Shown here: one piece after another, positions 48,561 to 60,900 of the stretch
How positions within the stretch are numbered: the stretch's first letter is position 1
Layout of the letters: each line of letters begins with the position of its first letter
Source of the DNA: Capsicum annuum
Lineage: Eukaryota > Streptophyta > Magnoliopsida > Solanales > Solanaceae
Assembly: GCF_002878395.1 (NCBI RefSeq)
Contig: NC_061119.1
Span: forward strand, 14,205,836 to 14,269,835
DNA length: 64,000 nucleotides
Direction of reading: 5' to 3'
Notes under the pieces: model-generated
Databases searched by the model: none
Told to the model about the DNA's origin: nothing
Seen by the model: the letters and a program-made list of their open reading frames with translations, nothing else
Made by a program: the position numbers and the translations under genes

Positions 48561-49949
48561 GACTCTAGAAGTAAAGTGGAGACAGTTTAGTTTGGAGTTT
48601 ATTAATTGATCCACAGATTTAGAATAATGACTTTAAGCTAAGGGGGAGATTCTAGAAAAAGAAACCAAGTCAGGGTTTTAAATATTAGTAGTAATGTCAG
48701 TAATGTCAGTACTCATGCCTTACATGTCAGCTCTATGATCATAGATCATATTCATGCACATTATCGAAAACCATACATTCTTACAGTTCCTAGTATAACG
48801 AGTTTCAGTTCACTCAGTATTCAATTCCAGTACAGTCTCAGTTATCATCTTAGTTATAGTCTCAGTAACAGTCTTAGCCCAGTAACCAGATAGTACCTCA
48901 GTTTATAGACTATTTCAGAATCTAGTTATACGCTTGGTCTTGCATTCTTAAATAATACCATTCTCATGAAGTCATGCTCAATTATCACATGTTACTCAGT
49001 CTGTACGCTCCCTCATATTCATAATACTCTACTACTTCAGACCAGTTATTCAGACTAAGTATAATTCAGCCTCCCATGCCCAGTATTCCGCTATCAACCA
49101 TGTTGCACTTTCTTATTCAGACGTTTTGGTTAGCTCATACCAAGATCCCTTGCTCCCTAAGGACATTAGAACTTTCTAGAAGTAGTACTTAAGGAATACT
49201 CCAGTTAAGTATATGTTTTCAGTATGAATTAGTTCATAAAGCCAGCAATTCTATTTAGAAGTCAGGCGGATAAATTCGAATGGTTTCCCATCCTTCCATC
49301 TAGTCATCCTATCCCAAAGTATAAAATCCTAGTAGTTGCAAGTTTAGTCCAGTTCATGTATAATGCTCCAGTTCAAGATCCTAGATATTCAGTCATAATT
49401 CAGTTCGTAGGTGCCCGTGCATCGTCTCATGCTTTTCCTTAGTATCTTAGCTAAGTCAGTATTCCCGAGGGACATAGTGTCCCAAGCGGGAGATGAATTA
49501 TAACCCACGAGCTATCATGATCTAAACCCTCAATTTTATCTTCTCATAATGAATCCAGTTGGAATTATAGGTCCTTATAGTTGACCCTCTAGTTCAAATC
49601 TCAGCAGTGAGCTATGTACTCAAGGGCTCAGTTCAGTTCATGATATTCAGTTCGTGTATCACGTTTCATACTCATTCATGTTCTTCTGTTCCCATGCATA
49701 CATTTTCAGTAAATGATCTTAGGCTTATCAGTGTTCTCATCTTAAGGTAACAGTCTTCCTTAGATCTACTCAATTCCATGTTTAGTTACAGCCATAATAT
49801 TAGTATCAATTATCATTGCATATTCTGTCACATATTTATTAATTAGTTCATTCATGTATTCCATGCATTAGATATGCATGTCCACCATATAAACTCAGTG
49901 TATCAGTAGTCCTCTGCTTAATCAGTATCATTCGAGGATGAATATTCCC
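48561..49949. other. Gypsy element B internal region without pol
   Basis: About 1.4 kb with only stop-rich sequence. There is no RT, RNase H or integrase motif on either strand. Sequences such as GAGGATGAATATTCCCAAGGG near the end match the usual 3' untranslated part of these elements. Confidence 0.7.
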
Positions 49950-49962
49950 AAGGGAGAGATAT
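49950..49962 (+). other. Polypurine tract
   Basis: AAGGGAGAGATAT lies directly before the TGTAACGCC start of LTR C. Confidence 0.8.
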
Positions 49963-52412
49963 TGTAACGCCCCATACTTTTACCTAGCTTAAATTCATCC
50001 CAAAAATATCAAAGACTTACTTTAAAAATGAATACACTTTTATACGTATGGAATTTTCAAGATTTTGACTTTTCATTATGTGGAAAATTTAATAAGCTTT
50101 CTATCGATATAAAATTCGCCCAAATCCGATACTTGGGCAAAGAATTTTAGTAAGACAGTGTACCACCTGAGCTATCAGCACGTCGTGGAGCCTACCAAAA
50201 TGGAAATTGTAAGAAACCAGTGAGTCTCTACGATATTGGTAATTCATGCCAAGGCTTAATTTTAGAATTGTACTTTTCCAGTATTCCAATGTGATACCAC
50301 CGCATTGCGGTGAACTTCCAGGTCACAACCAAGGTGTCAACATGATTCGGTTGCATCGCGCCGCCATGTAATTTCCCAGTTGTCATTTTCCAGTGGCTTG
50401 GCGTGATAGTGGTGCGTCGAGCCAGGGGTCCATATTGGGAAATTTCACAAAAAATTAAAGTTGTGCCCTAGGTTAAAACAGTGTTTTCCCATGATTTTAT
50501 TCTGCCCAGATGTGGGATTTAAGCCCTAAAAGTATTTAAACCCTTTATTATTCACTTTTCCCTAAAATTAAAATGTATTTCTCTCTCAAGAAAACAAACC
50601 CTAGCTCTCAAGAATCAAGGTTAATCTCAAGAATTTCTCCAAGAACTCATCAAATTAAGGTATGTTAGGTATTCATCTATGGGTTCCTTTCACCCATAGA
50701 GTTCAAGAATCCCCTTTTAAATATACAAGATCTCAGATTTATGATTTTCATGTTTGAATTAGATTGAATTTATGTTCATGATGTTGTTTGAGTTTTAATC
50801 TATGATTTAGATTACAAGTTCCAAGAATTAATTCTAGTATGTGTTGAATTACATGATATTTATGCTAAACCCTTCAATTTACAAGTTTATTGTTGTAACC
50901 ATGTTAACTCTAAGTGTTTATGATTTAATGAACCAAGTATGCTTCTCATGTGTTTGATAAATTGTGTATGAGAATGAAATAATGCCATTATAGCATGCTA
51001 ACATGTATTCCCCATTCATGTACAAGTTAATGCATTACAAGTGTTTGATGAAATGTCTCTATGAATGAATTATGACTAAGTGGACATTGTTATGTTATTC
51101 AAGATGATGCTTTGCTTTACTTTTCATGCTATCGAGTCCTGGAGGTATTTAATACCCGACAATTTAGCTGTTTACCTAGAGCCAGTATTAGTGAAAAGAT
51201 AGTATATGTCATGTCATGATCAGTAGTACTCTCAGTCAGTTACAAAATTTAGTAGAACTTAGTTAGTTATAGAACTTAGGAAAAATCAGTAAACTCTCTA
51301 TCAGTCCAGTCCAATTTAGTATGATCAAATTAATGTCTTTCAGTTGGGAGTAGGATTCAGCATCGAGCGAACCTAGGGATGGGGTCTCACCCGTTAGCTA
51401 GGACTGGGTCCCTAGAAACAATCCCTAAGTTCCAGAACTACGTAGCCAATGTAGGTTAAGATATGTCACCCCTTAGATAGGACTGATATACTTTGGGATC
51501 ACCCGCTAATTTAGGACTGATCTCAGGGGTCACCCTTTAGTTAGGACTGGCTCCACAGCAGTTGCCTTTACCCATGGCATGGTACTGACAACCTTCCAAT
51601 TGGAGTTACATATTGGACCCCAACTTAGTAACCTTATCTTATTTGGGGCATGTCGATTAGATGATTACCTCTCAAAGTTTCAGTTTTAGTCTTCAGTCTA
51701 TAACTCAGTTCAGTTCTAAAAAATCAGAACTGTCAGACATAGTCAATCAATATCAAAAAATCAGTTATCACTAACTTTAGATATCAGTTATTTAGTTATC
51801 ATAACTCAGTACTTAGCTTCAGAAAAGCTCAGTTATAGCATACCCATGCTCTTATATTCATTTACTCTACATTATTTAATCAGTTATTGTTCTTGCATAT
51901 GAACCCTTGTATTTAGCCTTACCTCACTTAGCATACCAGTACATTCCCATGTACTGACACATACTTTTCTGTGCTATGTTATTTCATATCAAAGGTTTGG
52001 ATGCTCAGGTTCTAGACCATGCATAGTAGATTCAGATTTGGCCAGCAGCAGTAGATTTAGTAATGAGTCCTCATCATTTAAGGATATTCTATTATTTCAT
52101 ATTTTAGCAGATATGGTAGTTTAGTAGATGGAGTTAGTTGGGGGATTGTCCCATCAACTCCGCTTTCAGACAGATTCAGTTAGAGGCTTTTCAAACTAGA
52201 CTAGTTCAGACAGTATTTCAGATACTGATGTTTTGATGTTTTTATTTATCATTAATTTAGATTTTGAACCTTATGAAATTTTAGCCTGTTTTTCTGCATT
52301 TATTAGTATTATTGTTCAGTGCTCACAATAGATATCTGTCATAAATTAGCTTGTGGTTCTTCAGGGTCGTAAGCATTATGTGACAACTAGGGGATAGTCT
52401 TGGGTCATTACA
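49963..52412 (+). repeat. Gypsy LTR C (3' LTR)
   Basis: 2450 bp, TGTAACGCCCC...TGGGTCATTACA, near-identical family member of truncated LTR B (for example the GAGTCCT..AGGTATTTAATACCC and ACTAGGGGATAGTCTTGGGTC blocks). Contains the donor-like TTAAG/GTATGTT at 50660 and a CG-rich cluster at about 50280-50430. Right flank is CAAAT. Confidence 0.88.
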
Positions 52413-53540
52413 CAAATGACATTGAGCCTTCTAGAATGTCTAATCTCTTCCCTCTTTTAGGTCAACCTGCGTCAACTGCGAAATATTATGATTTAACTCC
52501 AATGTCAAAACTACAAACTCATTGGTATGTGCATTTAAATTATGCAATAGTCACAACATTTGTGGAGTGAGTAACTCTTAAAAACTGTATGTTCTGTGTC
52601 ATTGTAATATCTGAAGTAGGATAGTTATGCTCTTTAATATTAAATTAATTATTTCATATAGATAATTTATACAACACATAAGGAGGAGTTCAAGAGAAAG
52701 AACACCTTCACCTATAGAGATAGAGAGAAAAGTTAATAAAGAGTTTGTTGATTGGTTCCACAAGAGGGTGAGTAAGTAATAATTAGTTGTTATTTATATT
52801 TGATTGGAATGAGCAAATTTGACTAAGTCAATTTTATTTTAATTTATATTATGAATCCAAACACAATAGATATAACATGTATTGATCCAAAGTTTTTAGC
52901 ACAAGCTCTATGTACAAATGCAAGAAGGTTTACTGCATATATCATCAATGGGTAAAAATTTTGAACTTTGGCTTGAGAAGAAGGATTGAAAACACAGAAT
53001 AGTGGAGTTTTCTTAACCTCCAAAATATCATGTGTTTCAAGTAGTGTTGGTGGAAATTTAAGGCTAGCAAAATTACAATATTATAGGAAGTTAGAAGATA
53101 TTATTGAAATAAATTATAATGGACATTTTGGGGTTGTTCTTTTCAAATGTAAATGGGCTGATACTGCTCGAGATAGAGGGTATGAAAAAGATCGTTGGAA
53201 CCTTAATTGTGTTAATTTTGATAGATTGATTCATATTGGTGAATATGAAGAACATGAGCCTTACATTGAAGCATCTCAAGCATAAATGGAGTATTATATG
53301 GATGATATTGTCAATAAAGCATGGAGTATTACTATGCATTTTAAACTAAGAGATTTGTACAATATGGGAGAAGTAATGGAAGAAGAAGTATATGAGAATG
53401 AACCATACCAAGAGTAAGAACTCGAACAGTTTTTTGTTGATGGTGATGATTATGTACAGCTAGCTGCATATCACATAATTGATGATATAGTAGAGTCAAA
53501 TGTTGCTACTAACCAGGCAACAAATGCAATGTCTAACTGA
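52413..53540 (+). pseudogene. CACTA TNP2 gene C-terminal fragment (DUF4218 end, DUF4216, tail)
   Basis: 52421-52570 reads MSNLFPLLGQPAS and YDLTPMSKLQTHWYV, the spacer after DUF4218. 52676-52775 reads RSSRERTPSPIEIERK and EFVDWFHKRV. 52905-53285 reads ARRFTAYIING, KTQNSGVFLTSK and YYRKLEDIIEINYNGHFGVV with LFKCKWAD, which is DUF4216. The tail continues to 53540 with stops. It is a plus-strand CACTA remnant unrelated in position to the CACTA on the left. It starts immediately at the edge of LTR C, so the N-terminal part is lost or lies outside. Confidence 0.82.
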
Positions 53541-54807
53541 TTTTTGCGACTTATGTTAATACTTGTTGTTCTTTTCGAAGTATGTTACGGCAATTACTTG
53601 TTTGGATAATTAATGTGATCATTGAACTAATTTGGAGTGAATTCATTTAGATTTACCATTTTATGAGGCCTTGATTTGACTAATTCAATTCATGTTGAAA
53701 TAATCTTTGACCCCATCCTCCCCCTCCGAGGATTTTAATTTGTTCTATTTTCTTATTTGACTTCTCAACGTTGATGTATTTTTTTGGAATTGGATGGATA
53801 TGCTCGATTAGTTAGAAAAAAGGATGAAATTTGACTGGATAAATATTTTCTTTATTGAATTTCAGAGGACTTAATTATGGATGAAACTCTGTGTAGTTCT
53901 TTCTATGGATAAATTGTGAGTTAATTCGAGCCTAGTTAATTATGGTGCTTAACTATTTGCTCAAACCAACCATGAATGAACATGGAGAAAGATCATATTC
54001 GTATTATTTTCTATTTTCATATAGAATGTTCCTTAACTATGAAAATCCCTATTGAAAATATAATGAAATTCTTTCCTTTTCGAGCAATGTTTGAAAGATG
54101 GGTTATACAATAATTGGCTAGTTGTTTGTTATAATGATTTCAGGTTTATACACAGGATTGTTTTTCAGCTTGGGAAGAAATAGTTTTTCAGCTTGGGAAG
54201 AAATAAAAGATAAGAAATCAAAGAACAAGATATGAAACCTTCAATATACTAGATTTTTGCTATGTATTCTTCATATGTAATACACTGAAATTGGTGATAA
54301 AGTACCTTCTTACTTAATCCCCAAAAAAGAAGATAGAATTATTTGGTTATGATATAACTTGTCAAGTGTTGATTATGAATTCATATTTGACGATCTAAAA
54401 ACTATCAGTTTTACCTCACGACAGACAATCAATAAGGAGCATAAGATAAGTGGTATTTGTTCAGTAATACCTTTTTGTTTAGCTTATCAGTCAACGTACT
54501 ATTTGTGTTATTTGAAAAGCCATATGTTAGTATTTGTTATGATTGTGGTTGATCAAGGGATCGTCAATTTGATGTTTAAGGTAGTGGAACCAACTTCTAG
54601 TGTATGAATGCTGCATCAAGCTTGTTTGATTCTGGTTTAAGCACATTTATAAAAGAACCTTTTAGCCAGACATAAAGATCTTTTGTTTCTGATTTAGAGC
54701 TCATTAGTTGTCTCATCATTGGGATTTGATTTGGTTTTGGGTCATTCTATGCTTTGTGTTGATTTAGTTGTGAATCTGGTTTTGATGATAACTAATTGTT
54801 GGTTTAC
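53541..54807. other. AT-rich spacer before the importin-alpha fragment
   Basis: No domain recognised. 54161-54205 contains a direct duplication of TTTTTCAGCTTGGGAAGAAA. The part near 54700-54807 has intron character and ends in a TTTACAG acceptor. Confidence 0.5.
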
Positions 54808-55370
54808 AGTTGGAAAGTCTTCCATCAATGGCTCCTGGTGTTTGGTCAACTGATAACAATTTGCAACTGGAGGCGACCACACAATTCCATAAATTGCTTT
54901 CTATCGATATGCGTTGGCATGGTGCAGCTTCTATTTTGTTAATTTTGTTCAATTTGCTTATCACTTACACCTAAATTTTGGTTAACAAAAAGGAGTCCTC
55001 CTATAGAGGAAGTTTTACAATCTGGTGTTGTTCCTTGATTTGTTGAGTTTCTAAAGAGGAAAGATTTTCCACAGATCCAGGTAAAGAGTGATGTTTCTTT
55101 AATATTTTGTGCCTTTAATTTTTTGTGGTTATAGTTTAATTCATGATTTCTTTATATTTTATGATTTTGTATTTATAGTTTAAATATGCTTGGGGATAAC
55201 AAACATAGCATTTGGCACCTTGAAGAGTACCAATGTGGTGATTGACTATGGTGCTATGCCAATTTTAGTAAAGCTTTTGGGTTCTCAGAGAGGTGATGTT
55301 TTGGTCGAACGAACATATTTTATTGCAACCTTCAGATCAGTTACATCAACTAAACTAGTCCAAAAAGCAT
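54808..55370 (+). pseudogene. Importin-alpha (karyopherin alpha) gene fragment
   Basis: After an acceptor-like TTTACAG, 54811-54905 reads LESLPSMAPGVWSTDNN then LQLEATTQFHKLLSID, the start of the armadillo region of plant importin-alpha. About 54992-55080 continues RSPPIEEVLQSGVVP, a stop, then FVEFLKRKDFPQIQ. A splice-like gap follows, and 55178-55345 reads FKYAWGITNIAFGTLKSTN then VVIDYGAMPILVKLLGSQRGD, the second ARM repeat. Order and spacing match, but about 85 bases of extra sequence, a stop and frame changes break it. Importin-alpha binds nuclear localisation signals; this fragment lacks the importin-beta-binding N-terminus and most ARM repeats, so it is a pseudogene, not the working gene. 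Confidence 0.78.
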
Positions 55371-55434
55371 AAAATCAAAAAAACAAAATTTGCTCCAGTC
55401 TCGGCAATAACCAACATTTTCTATAATTTGCTCC

Positions 55435-55850
55435 TTCTTTTCGTACACAATTCTTCTAAGTATATAGTTGTTCAGTCCAATGTCTATCTATGCACCTAGG
55501 CTTCCTACTACGTACATAAAAAATTCTCACTTTGCTTTCTGTCTATATTTGTTTGACCAGCACCTGTATCCTTGGTACTTTTTGGTTCCAAAGTGCATCA
55601 TTCCTGGCACTCCAAATGTGATAAATTAATGAAGCCAAAATCGCCCAGATGAGCCCCCGGCTAATTCTCCCTTTTGATCTTCTAGACAATATTTTCCATA
55701 GTCCCTCCAAGTTAGTATTGAAGCTACCTATTTGTAGCCATTCTGAAATCTCTTGCAGGCATTTGCTTGAATAAGTATACTAAAAAAAGAGATGCTCCAT
55801 GGTTTTGGGATAGCTGTCACATAGCAAGCAAGTTGTATTAATCCTTTTGA
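55435..55850 (-). mobile_element. LINE (L1-type) 3' ORF fragment, zf-RVT region
   Basis: The minus strand reads CLLCDSYPKTMEHLFF, then SSKCLQEISEWLQIGSF and LIWAILASLIYHIWSARND, typical of the zinc-binding tail after the reverse transcriptase in plant LINEs. Only the tail is present, and no poly-A end is clear. Confidence 0.72.
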
Positions 55851-55934
55851 ATCTGGTTTTAAAAATTAATGGTTCCATCACTTTCCATAGTTTTTGAAAA
55901 TTTTCTTTTTCCTGAAGCTAATTTGTGACTGTAG

Positions 55935-57021
55935 GATGCTGAGGAACTGCAATATATTTGGGAAGATTCTTTCTTACATAGCTAATATACCTCAACTGAA
56001 AATTCTGTATGTTTACCTCTTACCTCCAATCCTATTTGTTTTTTTTTTCTATTTGATATCCTTTTCTTTCTCTTTTCCATATACGACTATTTTAACAGAA
56101 TCATATATGCCATATATGTGGGCCTTCTCTTTTATTGTCTCAGAAATGCTAGTTTTTAGACTACAAAATAGAAGGAAGGTTATTGAAATAGAGTCTTAGT
56201 TAAATGTTAACATCCTTATAGTTCTTTTATGAATACCATATACATAAGAACTTATTTCCAAGAGGTAAAGGAAAAGCAAAAAACTTAAGAAAAAGAATGA
56301 TGATGCAGAAATTCTATTAAAGATGACCCTTTAATTGCACAGGTTTAAGCATGGTTTCTACTATGCGTATGCTTTCAGGGGTTGATCGTCTTCGTTTAGT
56401 TTAGGAGATTAAAAGATTTTTTATGACTCACTTGACATTGAAATATGACTTTGTTAACATTTAAGCTCCATCTTACTAGGCATTTCAACCTAGCTGAAAT
56501 TATTTCACTACATTTATCTTAGATAGATTCTTCATTCTATAGATCTACAGATCTCAAGTTGGTAAAGTATTATTTTTGTACTGATTATATTTTTCCTTCG
56601 CGGCAGAGATCTAAGCTTCAATAGGATTGAAGAACGGATCCCGGATCTAGAGAACCTTGACAGACTGGAGGTCTTGTAAGCGACAAACTTATCATATTCT
56701 AATATCTTCTTTCTGCTTGCCTAGGCATATTATGGTTGTAAATTCTCAATAAAGACAACTTCTTCTCCTCCATTAAAACACATATGATACAATATAAACC
56801 TGAGACCGGGATACAAATATGCTGAGTCTTCAAACATATTTATTACAAATAAATTTTAGTTTCTAAATATCATAGGTTATTCAGAGATTGATTCATTTAT
56901 TTGAAAAATTTTTGTTCATATTGATATCAGTGAAATTAACGTTTTTTCTTTGTAAGGTACCTGACAAGCAATCGACTTACTGAATCAATTCAAGATTGGA
57001 TCAGAAATAGAAATTCCAAAT
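55935..57021 (+). pseudogene. LRR receptor-like kinase exon fragments (LRR VIII type)
   Basis: Three short exon-like pieces lie in order with splice-like borders. About 55935-56008 reads MLRNCNIFGKILSYIANIPQ and LKIL. 56609-56678 (acceptor GCGGCAG, donor GTAAGC) reads DLSFNRIEERIPDLENLDRL. About 56957-57021 reads YLTSNRLTESIQDWIRNRNS. These are leucine-rich repeats with one repeat per small exon, the gene structure of the plant LRR VIII receptor kinases. No kinase domain is in the window. The pieces are intact enough to look recently acquired but are flanked on both sides by LINE zf-RVT sequence, so a captured or truncated gene fragment is likely. Confidence 0.68.
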
Positions 57022-57139
57022 AGTAAGTTTATCCTTTGGATTAGAATGTTTTTTCTTATAACCTATTCATTCCAATGAGAATGCTAGATTTTCTATATCT
57101 CAACAACTTAAGATTCTATAGCCATATAGCTTTTTAAGC

Positions 57140-57278
57140 AGGCATTTTCTTGAATAAGTACACTCAGAAAAGAGATGCTCCATGGTTTTGGGATAGTTGT
57201 CACATAGCAAGCAAGTTGTATTTCGGCATAGTCACATATGAGCTAGCTTTACTCTTGTGAGTAATCTGTTGTCTTCGA
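57140..57278 (-). mobile_element. Second LINE zf-RVT fragment
   Basis: 57140-57225 repeats the sequence at 55757-55839 with few changes (AGAGATGCTCCATGGTTTTG, CACATAGCAAGCAAGTTGTA) and extends further upstream in the LINE frame. A copia LTR cuts it at 57279. Confidence 0.72.
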
Positions 57279-57903
57279 TGTTTTAGGGTACACAAAATCT
57301 GTATTTAGGTACAACAACTTTAATACAAGTTCAAGTATAAAACAAGAACACTTATGAAGTTATACAACACCTTCAATACAAGATTAAAATGACCTTTCAA
57401 AGAAGTGTGTTTTCAGAATTTTATAGAAAATAGATAAAGCAAAAAAAGGACAAATCCTTTGACTTCAAAAAGTGTCCTTAAGGAAATAATTCCCCTCAAG
57501 TACCCAAGGTTGTGGAATTTTTCCTCCCAAGATAAAATGGCCTAACAATCCAACTGTAGTGGTACCTCAAACGACCGGATTCTCTTCGAAATCACTCAAC
57601 AGTTAGATGATCACACAGAGTATTTTAGAAGATAAGAAATGCTTTCAATTGCAGAAAAATTCTTACCTAAACCTGTGGATAAATGCAGGTTTATATAGCC
57701 ATCAAGTGCCTCTTCCAAAAGGTGTCAATGGTTCATCTGAAAAGGTATATCCTTTGGAAGAGTCATGTCTATTCATTTGAAACATTGTGTATTTTTCTAA
57801 ACAGACACAACTATTCGAACAATCACTTCTTTTCCAAAACAATATGTCTTTTCCTCAAAGGTTATGTCCCTCGATTTTTCATTCACACCAATTAAACTCA
57901 ACA
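57279..57903 (-). repeat. 3' LTR of the copia element
   Basis: 625 bp from TGTTTTAGGG to AACTCAACA. On the minus strand it begins TGTTGAGTTTAATTGG and is preceded by the purine tract CATGTGGGGGAT (57904-57915). The second LTR would lie beyond the window. Confidence 0.8.
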
Positions 57904-60900
57904 ATCCCCCACATGAATGTGGAATGACTATTCTTTGTAAAACTTTATGGACAAGTATGTGATCATTAAGTAAATACTGATTGCATCTAGACAAGTGGGT
58001 TTCCCTTTGAACTTTCTGTAGTGAACATGCATCGGATGCACTTGATAAATCGGTGGATTTCATATCTTTGAACCGTCGAGCTTTAATGTATACCTAGACA
58101 ACACATGTAACACAACCAGCCTTTTACCATTTATGGTTCTCACAATTTTGTTCATTTCATCCATGAACATGTCCCAGTCTCATAAGAGCTTAGAGAATAG
58201 ACCTTTACTAACATTCTCCTTGAAGCAGCTTCGACTTCGCCCTCATATATATGATTTCTAAACGTTCAATCCTGTAGATTAAAATATTTGGTCAAATCTG
58301 CCAAAATTAGATAATCAGTAAAAGACTTCACACCATAAGTCTTATCCTTGTTTACTAAACATTGTCCATATCATGAAAATGGGTTGGGTATATTGACAAT
58401 GTTGAACCTATCAGACACAACTTTGTTTGATCTCCTTGAACCTAGCTCTTAGGATCTCCAGTCTGCTAGGTAGAGTTACCGTCATGCTGACTTTTCCTAG
58501 GCCTTAAACCTATTCCCTTGGATATTCTCTCAACTCATTCTCTAGACAGGCCGTTTGTAAGTGGATCCAACATATTTTACTTTGACTTTACATAGTCAAC
58601 AGTGATAATTTCACAAGAGTGAAGTTCTCTAATGGTATTATATTTCCATCTTATGTGATGAGATTTACCATTGTACATCATGATCCCTATCCTACCTATT
58701 GCCGTTTGGCTATCACAGTGTATACATACTGGTTTCACTAGTTTGGTCTAATAAGGAATATCTTCCAAGAAATTCTGGAGCCATTCTACTTCTTCACCGG
58801 CTTTATCCAATGCGATGAATTTAGATTCTATTGTAGAGCAAGCAATACATGTCTTTTTGGATAATTTTCAAGAGACCGCTCCTCCACCAATAGTAAATAA
58901 TATCCACGCGTGGATTTTACTTTGTTCGATCCGGTGATCTAATTTGCATCACTATATCCTTTATGTACTATGGTATATTTATTATGATGTAAAACATAGT
59001 CTTGGGTATATTTAAGATACCCCAAAACTCTTTTAATTGTCATCCAATGAGTTTTATTGGGATTACTCATGTACCGACTCAACTTACTAATAGCACATGC
59101 TATTTCAGGTCGTGTACAGTTCATGATATTTATTAAACATCCCAACACTCTTGCATACTCCAACTGTGAGTCACTTTCACCCTCATTCTTTTAAAGTGCG
59201 AAGCTCACATACAATGGAGTCTTGGCAATACCAAATTCCAAATAGTAATTTGTCAAGTACCTTTTCGATGTAATGAGACTGTGGCAATGCCAACCCTTGT
59301 GGAGTTCTATGGATTCGTATTCCTAAGATCACATCAACAACTCTAAGGTCTTTCATATCAAACTTGCTCTCAAGCATTCATTTCATAGCATTTATGTTAG
59401 AAATGTCTCTACTGATGATCAACATATCATCCACATACAAACAAACAATGACTTGGTGATTTGGAGTGTCTTTAATGTAAACACATTTATCACATTCATT
59501 TTTCTTGAATCCGTTTGCCAACATGGTTTGGTCAAACTTCATATGTCATTGTTTAGGTGCTTGTTTTAGTTCATAAAGTGACTCAACAAGTTTACAAACC
59601 TTATTTTCTTTTTCTGGAACAACAAAACCCTCAGGCTATTCTATGTAAATTTCTTCCTCCAATTGTCCATTTAGGAATACTGTTTTCACATTCATTTGAT
59701 GGATTTCAAGATCATATACTGCTGCCAAGGCAATTAACATCCGAATTGACATTATCCTTATTACAGGTAAGTATGTATCAAAGTAATCAAGGCCATCCTT
59801 TTGTTTAAATCCTTTTACAACGTCTTGCCTTGTATTTGTTAATAGTACCATCGAATTTCATTTTCCTTTTGAAGATCCATTTAGAACCTAAAGGTTTATT
59901 TCCTGGAAGAAGGTCAACCAACTCCCACGTATGGTTGCTTAAGATTGAATAAATCTCACTATTGACTGCCTCTAAATATTTGAGGCTTATTTTCTAAGAG
60001 AAATATTACAAAACCCAATCCAAATGAAGTTGACATTCTTTGACGTGTACTACATCTTGGATTTCCATCATTATGTACATCCTTACTTGGTTTATCTCGA
60101 TGTCGTTTAGAACCTCCATTGACTGTTCATGTCTAGTTTTATACGGATAAATGTGTTCAAAGAATTCAATATTATCTGATTCAATTACCGTATTTTCATT
60201 GATATCCGAATATTTGGATTTATGAACCAAAAACCGACGTTCTTTACTACTTTTAGCATATCCTATGAACATGCAGTCCACCGTCTTAGGTCCTATCCTT
60301 ACTCTTTTAGACATAGGAACTTGAACCTTTGCAAGACACCCCCACACTTTAAAATATTTCAAGTTAGGTTTCCTTCCTTTCCATTTTTCATATGGAATTG
60401 ATTGTGTCTTACTATGGGGCACTCTATTGAGTATTTGGTTAGCCATAAGGATAGCTTCCCCTCATAAGTTTTGTGGTAAACCTGAATTTATTTGTAAGGC
60501 ATTCATCATTTTTTTCAAGGTTTGGGTTTTCCTTTTTTCAATTCCATTAGATTGAGGTGAATACGGGGCTGTAGTTTGATGGAAAATTCCATTCTCTACA
60601 CATATTTACGCAAAGGAAGATTCATATTCTCCACCCCTATCATTTCTTATCATTTTGATCTTTTTCTCTAACTAATTTTTAACTTCTATTTTATATTTTC
60701 TAAACACATATATTTCATCATCATTACTATTTAGCAAATAGGCATAACAGTATCTAGTGCAATCATTAATAAAAATTATAAAATACTTTTTTCCACCATG
60801 AGATGGTGTTGACTTCATATCACAAGATTATGTCTAAGGGATTGAAATTTCTTTCAATGAACTTATATGGATGCTTAACATACTTTGATTCCACACACAT

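Noticed and set aside
54359..54607. 82-codon plus-strand frame (MSSVDYEF...)
   Set aside because: No recognisable domain, AT-rich, and lies in the probable intron/upstream region of the importin-alpha fragment.
54808..55370. Functional importin-alpha gene
   Set aside because: Stop codon, inserted sequence and loss of the N-terminal and most ARM repeats show it is a fragment.
57797..58063. 88-codon minus-strand frame
   Set aside because: Crosses the copia 3' LTR border and purine tract, so it cannot be a single protein-coding unit of that element.
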